Source: Choristocarpus tenellus KU-1152
Taxonomy: Eukaryota; Phaeophyceae
DNA length: 20,691 nucleotides
Assembly (NCBI GenBank): GCA_964200185.2
Contig: CAXNAD020000381.1
Location: 1 to 20,691 of the forward strand
Direction: 5' to 3'
Position numbers and translations under genes: made by a program. Under the pieces are notes generated by a model. The model had not been told where the DNA came from, ran no database searches, and worked only from the letters and a program-made list of their open reading frames with translations. This document shows, piece after piece, positions 18,501 to 20,691 of this stretch (positions within the stretch are counted from its first letter, which is position 1; each line of letters opens with the position of its first letter).

Positions 18501-20673
18501 GTGATGCCGGTTTCATCCCATATTTGAAGGTCTTTGATGTGACTTCCTCAATTTCATACCATACCATTCTATACCATTCTATACCATACATATACCATAC
18601 AAGAAAGAAATAATGTATGGAGAAAAGTATAGTCTTCTAAGCATAACCCCCACTCATGATAGAGTTAAACACCACCTAACCACTGTTCTTCATATCTAGC
18701 TACTGTCCACATTGCAATATTCTATTCCTGTCATTCTTGTAACTCCTACCATAATCTTTCAGACCATAGCTCTATGTCCTCCCTTCCTGCTGTCAGAGCG
18801 CCATCCCAAAGAGAATCACGAGTTTCTCAGAGGATATAAGAGACGGAGCTTTGTTATGCCAGCTGGTCGCAAGTCACGTGCCACAATTGGTCGAGAAGGA
18901 TTTCCCCTTGCACAATTTCACATCTGTGTACTCTACAGGTTGATTTGCGGAAAGAGAGTACATGGTACATGTGTGTTGTGCTTGAAGCTTACGATATATG
19001 GACTCTAGACCAATTGGAATTGTGTTGTGCAAATAAACTGTCACTTGTTGTGATGCCAACAATAATTTCTAGCGTCTGACGTTGGACTTGTTGGTTCTAA
19101 TGCATGGCTTCAAGAAGTAAGTATATCACTTAATTCTGGTAGCAATACTAGGAATGAAACTGAAAATTCTTTATTGAATTGCTGTACTGATCCCCTAAGA
19201 TACTGAGGGGCGTTTAGGCTTGCCTCACTGCTATTGGGAGTACTTTGATGGTTAGACAATACATTGTCACTTGAACAGTGAACAACTCTCTGTCATTTCT
19301 ACGTCCATGAACCACCACATTTCAGCTAGCTTGCACATACGGAAACTTTACAAGATATTCACGTACACACTCTACCTTCCATTTGTGCGTTGTTCGTGAT
19401 TCACAATAGGGGCACTAAGTGACAAATCAAACCGCGAGGCCAACGCATCTAAACTACTCTTAGCCATGAAAGAGATAAACAATGATATAGGTTTGACAAC
19501 CAGGGATGTGCTTGAGGTTTCCTCAAAGAACGGGGTTCTCTTGGCTCTCCACCTTTTCCAGGTGCAAAACCTTCATCCTATGCACGGTGACACATCTTGT
19601 TGGTTGGTTTCTGCTTCTGAGGTACAGAACATAGTAGACCATAGTACACAATATCACTAAATGTTTGCATATATTTCAATAGCAATAAATATCCACTCTC
19701 ACAAGGGAAGTAAGAGAAGATTATATGGTATACTTGAGAAAAAAATTGGAGAACATGAGAATATCCTCTCAATTGCGTAGTTAGGTACTATAGACTTCAT
19801 GCACAAGAAGTCTCATCCTTGCATGATGGCCGGGTATGGCATTTACCTGGGCTGCAATGAGGTTCAGGAGGTGCCTCTATAATCTAACAAGCATTTAAAC
19901 TATGAAAATCTGAGTTGGTTGAGTTGCCCAAGATCCATTGCTAACATCACCAAAGTATCCTTTACAAAATAGGCCACAATCCCTGCCTACCTGTTGTTCC
20001 CCTCAGTCCCTTCCTCAGATGATTGCAAAGACTGAGATAGAGTTCCGTGCATCTCTAGGCACTGTCGTTCAGAAGAACATTGAGCTACGCAACCCAGGAT
20101 CCAAAGATATCACCTATGAAGCAACACTGCAAGGCTCGCAGGACTTTGTGTTAAAAAAGAACCAGGTGACTAATCTGTCATGATGTTTGCTAGGGGAAGA
20201 GTTGAAAGAGGTGAAAAGAAACTGATGTCATTTCTATGGATTTGAGGTGCTCACAACTAGACACGACTGCTACAATGATCACCATTGTGTTGCTTCCTAC
20301 TGTAAGAGGTCATAGATATGAGCAGCAAGGATACTTGGGGTTGAGGTGAAGAAGGAGAGCATTAGTCATCTGCCACTCTTGAATGTAAGCTTGGATGAAT
20401 TGCAGTGTGGAAGTAGTATTATGTGCTTAACCAATACCCTCACAAAAGGACTTCTTGCATCCCTTGCTCATCCAGACCCAAGTGATGATTGCACCTTGAC
20501 CTTTCTTGTGCCACAATTTGAGCCTAGGTGCACTTGAAGGCAGGGAAGGAAGCTGATTTTCCTGTGGAGTTTACCCCACGCTTCAGCTCTCCAGTAACTG
20601 CACGCCTGGTGTTGTGGGCTGTGAGGGCTAACGGTGCCATGGCACCAGCATCAAACATGGTCTTTGCTCTAAA
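352..20673 (+). CDS. CFAP47: CFAP47-like ciliary/flagellar protein, partial at both ends (29 exons)
   Basis: Spliced gene built from 29 exons: 352-539, 832-910, 1380-1546, 1742-1780, 2016-2124, 2763-2867, 3468-3626, 5840-5899, 6317-6433, 7374-7583, 7897-8136, 8745-8888, 9310-9343, 9728-9992, 10074-10101, 11124-11384, 12335-12586, 13163-13351, 13796-13977, 14105-14219, 14532-14741, 15393-15601, 17247-17418, 17970-18179, 18797-18938, 19073-19116, 19439-19561, 20007-20165, 20528-20673. Phases agree at every junction and no in-frame stop occurs. The partial protein (about 1,452 codons, numbered from exon 1) has a charged linker (about 90-195), six ASH/MSP-like modules (about 228-940), a low-complexity linker (about 943-1045), a pre-CH helical region (about 1050-1160), a CH domain (about 1165-1350) and a further ASH module. 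CFAP47 proteins are known components of the axoneme central apparatus needed for sperm flagella; a structural role here is inferred from family. HYDIN, CFAP65, CFAP74 and DLEC1 also carry ASH repeats but lack this internal CH arrangement; ASPM has CH domains but in a different context. Family assignment is strong; individual boundaries vary in certainty. Confidence 0.88.
832..910 (+). CDS. CFAP47: exon 2 (N-side region)
   Basis: Acceptor TACAG|CTGG, donor TTCAG|gttgcg. One leading base completes a codon (S), then WDGTVHAVGSVGG and VDSVFKKLTFSLQ follow. The Gly/Val beta-like pattern suggests the end of a beta-rich unit. It ends in phase 0, matching exon 3. No ATG-initiated ORF covers it. It was accepted on splice consensus, phase and protein-like composition. 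Confidence 0.55.
911..1379 (+). other. intron 2
   Basis: 469 nt. Short ORFs here fit neither flanking phase. One segment after GCGCAG at about 971 (VMFEGIHMTHPS) is open but has no convincing donor. Otherwise I see nothing. Confidence 0.6.
1380..1546 (+). CDS. CFAP47: exon 3 (charged, probably helical linker)
   Basis: Encodes ELAQREQDRRDSDAWLTTC, RLKRAKQWEERERAKKCLR, then AGTDWRDPERGVEMGME: rich in Arg, Lys and Glu, consistent with a helix or coiled coil between N-terminal units and the ASH repeats. The acceptor GCCGAAG|GAAC follows a pyrimidine-rich stretch. The donor GAGAG|gtagct leaves phase 2. The frame stays open upstream to 1251, but the AG sites near 1269 and 1272 would not fit the phase of exon 2. 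Confidence 0.75.
1742..1780 (+). CDS. CFAP47: exon 4, 39-nt microexon
   Basis: Tandem acceptor ACAGAG: only the second AG keeps the frame, giving C + ATG and the residues S-MFGGFCKKFEEE-Q. The donor is a strong gtatgt leaving CA (phase 2), completed by G of exon 5. It continues the charged linker. Confidence 0.7.
2016..2124 (+). CDS. CFAP47: exon 5 (acidic/charged linker)
   Basis: Acceptor CTCACAG|GTGG, donor GTGAAG|gtgttg. Encodes WKKEEEPVPHLPKMEEGVF, then LHVPQDDDANRGSREVK, joining exon 6 in phase 0. A competing frame (Arg/Met-rich, ending TGA at about 2120) is also open, but it cannot join exon 6. Confidence 0.75.
2125..2762 (+). other. intron 5
   Basis: 638 nt, AT-rich, with the (TA)n tract and an A-rich run near 2580. 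No gene seen. Confidence 0.8.
2373..2395. repeat. (TA)n microsatellite
   Basis: Alternating TA interrupted once by G within intron 5; self-complementary. Confidence 0.9.
2763..2867 (+). CDS. CFAP47: exon 6 (linker into ASH module A)
   Basis: Acceptor TCCTCAG|GTTGAC, donor CACCAG|gtaagg; 35 codons, phase 0 at both ends. Encodes VDMDKLIQKKFKSTPSTQAE, then a segment ending VVSPEALHQ. It leads directly into the first clear ASH strand in exon 7. Confidence 0.85.
2868..3467 (+). other. intron 6
   Basis: 600 nt, bounded by CAG|gtaagg and ctgcag|GT. No feature seen. Confidence 0.85.
3468..3626 (+). CDS. CFAP47: exon 7 (ASH module A, first half)
   Basis: Acceptor TCTGCAG|GTGGAG, donor GCTCAG|gtggac; 53 codons in phase 0. 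Contains the ASH hallmark VELHFRTIDFGQVTLGSSNA followed by a strand with ITNKLQHSILVEL. A later gt at about 3645 would break the phase with exon 8. Confidence 0.92.
3680..3973 (+). mobile_element. MITE-like element copy 2, complete
   Basis: About 294 nt inside intron 7. The imperfect terminal inverted repeat runs roughly 70 nt on the left and 57 nt on the right: TTGCCAAGA, GAGTGAAAGTA, TTAGAGGGTA and GTCCATTTGGGG on the left mirror CCCCAAATAGAG, TACCCTCTTA, TACTTTGACTC and TATGCAA on the right. The centre is a near-perfect hairpin (3780-3819). No ORF or obvious target-site duplication is seen, so exact ends are uncertain. Confidence 0.85.
3780..3819. repeat. central hairpin of MITE copy 2
   Basis: Arms ACCTACTCCAAAA and TTTTGGAGTAGG fold around a short loop. 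The same structure, with substitutions, is at about 115-153 in copy 1, so the hairpin is part of the element rather than a chance palindrome. Confidence 0.8.
5840..5899 (+). CDS. CFAP47: exon 8 (ASH module A, middle strand)
   Basis: A 60-nt exon in phase 0 encoding VIPAGATAGFDINFKCNTEQ, the Pro-Gly turn and strand found midway through ASH domains. Acceptor GTGACAG|GTCATT, donor GAGCAG|gtgcac. It lies after the longest intron, contains no ATG, and was found by reading across the splice. Confidence 0.9.
5900..6316 (+). other. intron 8
   Basis: 417 nt. No feature; an exon-like stretch near 6034-6075 was rejected. Confidence 0.85.
6317..6433 (+). CDS. CFAP47: exon 9 (end of ASH A, start of ASH B)
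   Basis: Acceptor CTGGCAG|CTTTTT, donor CTTGAG|gtgatt; 39 codons in phase 0. Encodes LFRKALQYSINKS, QFGVVAHTIPVSLELDQDE and IDLE. The strand with ALQYSINKS completes module A; VSLELDQDEIDLE opens module B. It contains no ATG, so start-based ORF finding misses it. Confidence 0.92.
6434..7373 (+). other. intron 9
   Basis: 940 nt with the CA/TA microsatellite. Short ORFs on both strands lack domain content and are skipped by the continuous join of exons 9 and 10. Confidence 0.85.
6658..6685. repeat. (CA)n(TA)n compound microsatellite
   Basis: About eight CA/AC dinucleotides passing directly into a TA run, within intron 9. Confidence 0.92.
7374..7583 (+). CDS. CFAP47: exon 10 (ASH module B core)
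   Basis: Acceptor GTGGAAG|TTTGCT, donor CTCAAG|gtgtgt; 70 codons in phase 0. Encodes FAEDDMEPAIKHSVLMKNNG, then SSASFSWTAKGAFAVVPES and RRVEIIWTPQPGF. The pattern N-x-G-N, F-S-W, F-x-V-x-P-x-x-G and W-x-P is typical of ASH/HYDIN-type modules. Confidence 0.94.
7584..7896 (+). other. intron 10
   Basis: 313 nt; nothing seen. Confidence 0.85.
7897..8136 (+). CDS. CFAP47: exon 11 (end of ASH B, first half of ASH C)
   Basis: Acceptor TGCCAG|GTAGAC, donor TTTCAG|gtgacc; 80 codons in phase 0. VDGGQDKELLVCGHLAETRC closes module B. A Lys/Ser/Pro-rich spacer (GPSKNSSGPANDK) follows, then NLVDFGQAAVGIIHTLSVSL and KNVGKTKAVFFIETGPLFQ open module C. Confidence 0.94.
8137..8744 (+). other. intron 11
   Basis: 608 nt. 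A minus-strand open frame of 127 codons (8176-8559) shows no recognisable motif and is judged incidental. Confidence 0.8.
8745..8888 (+). CDS. CFAP47: exon 12 (ASH module C, second half)
   Basis: Acceptor AACCAG|GTTGGA, donor GCCAAG|gtacct; 48 codons in phase 0. Encodes VGLEVNPKSGLIEPSEVVNL, then SVTLHAKMELSLDG and LVLCANIRGGRPAK. The P-x-S-G-x-I-x-P turn and the final RGG strand are classic ASH features. Confidence 0.93.
8889..9727 (+). other. introns 12 and 13 around the candidate microexon
   Basis: 839 nt between exons 12 and 14, containing the candidate exon at 9310-9343. Nothing else is supported; a short GATACGGAT repetition lies near 9029-9050. Confidence 0.6.
9310..9343 (+). CDS. CFAP47: exon 13, candidate 34-nt microexon linking ASH C to ASH D
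   Basis: Exon 12 ends in phase 0 but exon 14 needs one preceding base, so a 3n+1 exon is required between them. This segment (acceptor GGTCAG|GCGTTC, donor TTGA|gtttca) encodes AFIQGLCDPLL plus A. The join reads GLCDPLLMSLLEKAFEFGKV, a plausible inter-module strand. A shorter version starting at 9322 is also in phase. A third option starts exon 14 at the AAAAG|GCC acceptor near 9747 and skips this exon. Confidence 0.5.
9728..9992 (+). CDS. CFAP47: exon 14 (ASH module D with long inserted loop)
   Basis: Acceptor CCGACAG|TGTCCC, donor GACAG|gtgaag (phase 1 start, phase 2 end). SLLEKAFEFGKVTIGASHIL, then RATLKNEGPIPGSLQLDL and HRPEFNL form the first ASH strands. A hydrophilic Gly/Asp/Ser/Asn-rich insertion of about 40 residues (QEGSYRGKDGILDENG to HEGNSND) follows. 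Confidence 0.9.
10074..10101 (+). CDS. CFAP47: exon 15, candidate 28-nt microexon (ASH D)
   Basis: Strong pyrimidine-rich acceptor CCTTCCTGTAG|ATACAA. The leading A completes AGA from exon 14, then YKSIRIWLW is read to a weaker donor TGTGG|gtctag in phase 0. It supplies the strand expected before VAPGDTLAFLLQYSP. A longer open segment in another frame (NTNLVVGLDPEPS onwards) also starts here, but it fits neither neighbour's phase. Confidence 0.5.
10102..11123 (+). other. intron 15
   Basis: 1,022 nt. A 76-codon frame at 10405-10635 has no splice or family support. No other feature. Confidence 0.7.
11124..11384 (+). CDS. CFAP47: exon 16 (end of ASH D, start of ASH E)
   Basis: Acceptor CTGACAG|GTGGCA, donor ATCCAG|gtgagg; 87 codons in phase 0. 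VAPGDTLAFLLQYSP and VFLLPLALRGISLNERL complete module D. LKPTLTFSTMKVDFGDQVV and GEVTFRNDSIQ begin module E. Confidence 0.93.
11385..12334 (+). other. intron 16
   Basis: 950 nt with the 13-nt tandem repeat. Small ORFs such as 12034-12255 are not needed: exons 16 and 17 join in phase inside ASH module E. Confidence 0.85.
11861..11912. repeat. 13-nt tandem repeat, four units
   Basis: Four consecutive copies of CATTCAAACACCT. The first three are identical; the fourth has one substitution. Located in intron 16. Confidence 0.95.
12335..12586 (+). CDS. CFAP47: exon 17 (ASH module E)
   Basis: Acceptor TTTCCCAG|GGGTTG, donor GTTCAG|gtaatt; 84 codons in phase 0. Encodes GLSWIMDDSVLRCEEKDEK, then FYISPTSGELSPGEETRLRV, TFTPKSDRDYTFQLPVWL and YLTLEVQ. 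The S-P-x-S-G-x-L-x-P-G turn followed by V-x-F-x-P is diagnostic of the MSP/ASH fold. Confidence 0.95.
12587..13162 (+). other. intron 17
   Basis: 576 nt; AT-rich, no feature. Confidence 0.85.
13163..13351 (+). CDS. CFAP47: exon 18 (ASH module F, first half)
   Basis: Acceptor ACTTCAG|GGTTTT, donor AAGCAG|gtgaga; 63 codons in phase 0. Encodes GFGVYPRLSFSATEVVMPVV, then SRALIHIVNNGFTDMEVTHS and PIDLVVRFPQGKQ: two beta strands of a new ASH unit and the F-P-x-G-K turn. Confidence 0.93.
13352..13795 (+). other. intron 18
   Basis: 444 nt; no feature on either strand beyond incidental open frames. Confidence 0.85.
13796..13977 (+). CDS. CFAP47: exon 19 (ASH module F, second half)
   Basis: Acceptor GATCCAG|TTTGGA, donor GAAAG|gtgaag (phase 2, AG plus G gives Arg). 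Encodes FGPESDQLPVELSFQSEKPV, VLDFFDADGGHYPLIVTG, then CADNCLLTNYPFVEAYSE. The motif with C-L-L-T-N-Y-P-F resembles the segment I recall from CFAP47 proteins at this position. Confidence 0.94.
14105..14219 (+). CDS. CFAP47: exon 20 (charged helical linker after ASH F)
   Basis: Acceptor CACCACAG|GTTCCA, donor GCAAAG|gtcaga. Encodes R-FQFWARDGKAVQFMDG, then AQIMAQEAKEFKERM and SKRAKAK. The second half is a strongly charged amphipathic helix. It ends in phase 0. Confidence 0.92.
14220..14531 (+). other. intron 20
   Basis: 312 nt; nothing seen. Confidence 0.85.
14532..14741 (+). CDS. CFAP47: exon 21 (Ser/Thr/Asn-rich linker)
   Basis: Acceptor AAACAG|GGAAAA, donor ATTAAG|gtattc; exactly 70 codons without a stop in phase 0 and with no ATG. 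Encodes GKNTSTALESEVVSPTGLKF, then an N/D/G-rich stretch, VDLSLPAYPTGGNEEDAR and VLAAWLTANVVTTPIK. The end flows into exon 22, giving TTPIKEFPQSL, as expected before the pre-CH region. Confidence 0.88.
14742..15392 (+). other. intron 21
   Basis: 651 nt; nothing seen. Confidence 0.85.
15393..15601 (+). CDS. CFAP47: exon 22 (CFAP47 pre-CH helical region)
   Basis: Acceptor AATACAG|GAGTTC. Encodes EFPQSLIERHGAPAFEAIET, then a W-containing basic segment, DRVEQLIVQYRQLLRFLTER and GCLLNKVRPE. The helical run ending L-N-x-V-R-P-E is a family feature just before the CH domain. The donor lies in a GTGTGTGT run: the gt at 15600 leaves phase 0, but the gt at 15602 leaves phase 2 and joins exon 23 in frame (VRPEVLDYIRG), so I ended the exon at 15601. 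Confidence 0.9.
16220..16299. repeat. 16-nt minisatellite, five units
   Basis: Five head-to-tail units based on ATATCAAGATTGTGTG (16220, 16236, 16252, 16268, 16284). The first two carry ATT-A variants; the third and fourth are identical. Located in the 1,645-nt intron 22. Confidence 0.95.
17013..17056. repeat. (CATA)n / CATG tetranucleotide tract
   Basis: Irregular CATACATA and CATGCATA repeats within intron 22. Confidence 0.85.
17247..17418 (+). CDS. CFAP47: exon 23 (Gly-rich linker and first CH helix)
   Basis: Acceptor CTTGACAG|ATTAGA; the leading A completes a Val codon. Encodes LDYIRGRRLEAMGRSNGGGG, a Ser/Thr/Arg stretch, then GREWESVSREAWLDVMYQ, the aromatic helix that begins the CFAP47 CH region. 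Donor TACCAG|gtagga, phase 0. Confidence 0.92.
17419..17969 (+). other. intron 23
   Basis: 551 nt; nothing seen. Confidence 0.85.
17970..18179 (+). CDS. CFAP47: exon 24 (calponin-homology domain, N-terminal half)
   Basis: Acceptor CCCACAG|TCAATT, donor AATAAG|gttagt; 70 codons in phase 0. SIRSFMLARVTPKALSGLPG matches the family R-V-T-P motif. A basic/acidic insertion (RAPKGHGKGKAASEDPELSD) follows, then VGEGILLKWMSYHLEQANK, the W-containing CH helix. Confidence 0.96.
18180..18796 (+). other. intron 24
   Basis: 617 nt with the ATACC-type repeat. The frame of exon 24 stays open to about 18312, but the join to the CH core requires splicing at 18180. Confidence 0.85.
18554..18600. repeat. ATACCATTCT-type tandem repeat
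   Basis: Degenerate 5- and 10-nt units (ATACC, ATACCATTCT) repeated within intron 24. Confidence 0.85.
18797..18938 (+). CDS. CFAP47: exon 25 (calponin-homology domain core)
   Basis: Acceptor CTGTCAG|AGCGCC, donor TCTACAG|gttgat. In the correct frame it reads SAIPKRITSFSEDIRDGALL, then CQLVASHVPQLVEKDFPL and HNFTSVYST. The F-x-x-D-I-x-D-G-x-L-L-x-x-L-V core is the CH signature. A longer ATG-bearing frame overlaps this exon but breaks the phase on both sides and lacks the motif. Confidence 0.96.
19073..19116 (+). CDS. CFAP47: exon 26, 44-nt exon of the CH domain
   Basis: Acceptor TTTCTAG|CGTCTG, donor CAAGAA|gtaagt (strong consensus). Two leading bases complete GCG, then SDVGLVGSNAWLQE is read. 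It lies between the CH core and the next helix, where the family has a variable loop. Confidence 0.8.
19117..19438 (+). other. intron 26
   Basis: 322 nt; strong donor gtaagt, weak acceptor. No other feature. Confidence 0.75.
19439..19561 (+). CDS. CFAP47: exon 27 (C-terminal helices of CH domain)
   Basis: Encodes ANASKLLLAMKEINNDIG, then LTTRDVLEVSSKNGVLLALH and LFQ; donor TTCCAG|gtgcaa. The start is set by phase: CGCGAG|GCC joins exon 26 in phase 0. The more conventional-looking AATAG at 19409 would give an immediate stop or a frame conflict. The chosen acceptor has almost no pyrimidine tract, so the first residues are less certain than the rest. Confidence 0.85.
19562..20006 (+). other. 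intron 27
   Basis: 445 nt; nothing seen. Confidence 0.85.
20007..20165 (+). CDS. CFAP47: exon 28 (ASH module G, first half, after the CH domain)
   Basis: Acceptor CCCCTCAG|TCCCTT, donor AACCAG|gtgact; 53 codons in phase 0. Encodes SLPQMIAKTEIEFRASLGTV, then VQKNIELRNPGSKDITYEAT and LQGSQDFVLKKNQ. The L-P-x-x-I-x-K link followed by an N-P-x-S strand matches the segment after the CH domain in CFAP47. Confidence 0.95.
20166..20527 (+). other. intron 28
   Basis: 362 nt. A 63-codon open frame here (20346-20537) is bypassed by the continuous join of exons 28 and 29 within one ASH module. Confidence 0.8.
20528..20673 (+). CDS. CFAP47: exon 29 (ASH module G, second half; gene continues past window)
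   Basis: Acceptor GAGCCTAG|GTGCAC, donor CTAAA|gtaggt (phase 2). Encodes VHLKAGKEADFPVEFTPRFS, then SPVTARLVLWAVRANGAM and NMVFALK. V-x-F-x-P-R-F is the family's ASH strand. It has no ATG near its start. The next exon lies beyond the window. Confidence 0.94.
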
Positions 20674-20691
20674 GTAGGTATATATACAAAA

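Noticed and set aside
18712-19008. 98-codon ATG-containing frame over the CH core exon
   Set aside because: It conflicts with the phase on both sides. The shifted frame (18797-18938) gives the CH signature and joins neighbouring exons.
20346-20537. 63-codon frame before exon 29
   Set aside because: Exons 28 and 29 join in phase to complete one ASH module, leaving no room for it.
1-20691. Bacterial operon, CRISPR, phage or defence system
   Set aside because: The sequence is spliced eukaryotic DNA. I saw no such arrays, ribosome-binding sites or clustered intact genes.

Overview
The window lies entirely inside one large, intron-rich eukaryotic protein-coding gene on the + strand. Neither end of the gene is present: both edges fall in introns. 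I reconstructed 29 exons by joining open segments across GT-AG boundaries while keeping reading phase. Together they give about 4,358 coding nt (about 1,452 codons) between 352 and 20673. The running frame is unbroken throughout, and none of the three standard stop codons occurs in it, which fits the standard genetic code and an active gene. About four fifths of the window is intron.

The product is a homologue of CFAP47 (cilia- and flagella-associated protein 47). The order seen is: a charged linker, six ASH/MSP-like immunoglobulin-fold modules, a low-complexity linker, a helical pre-CH segment, a calponin-homology (CH) domain, then another ASH module that runs off the window. A CH domain embedded between ASH repeats is the CFAP47 layout. 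The CH segment and the ASH module after it also match my recollection of the human protein's motif order. No database search was run.

Layout: 1-351 is intron holding a truncated inverted-repeat element. 352-2867 holds exons 1-6 (N-side region and charged linker). 3468-13977 holds exons 7-19 (ASH modules A-F). 14105-14741 holds exons 20-21 (linker). 15393-17418 holds exons 22-23 (pre-CH region and first CH helix). 17970-19561 holds exons 24-27 (CH domain). 20007-20673 holds exons 28-29 (ASH module G). The weakest calls are exons 1, 2, 13 and 15 and the start of exon 27.

The introns contain two related MITE-like elements in opposite orientation (1-243 and 3680-3973), several short tandem repeats and microsatellites, and no second gene that I can support. 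The organism is a eukaryote expected to build motile cilia or flagella, with introns of mostly 0.1-2.2 kb. A protist, alga, early plant or animal are all possible; the sequence alone does not let me name the lineage.
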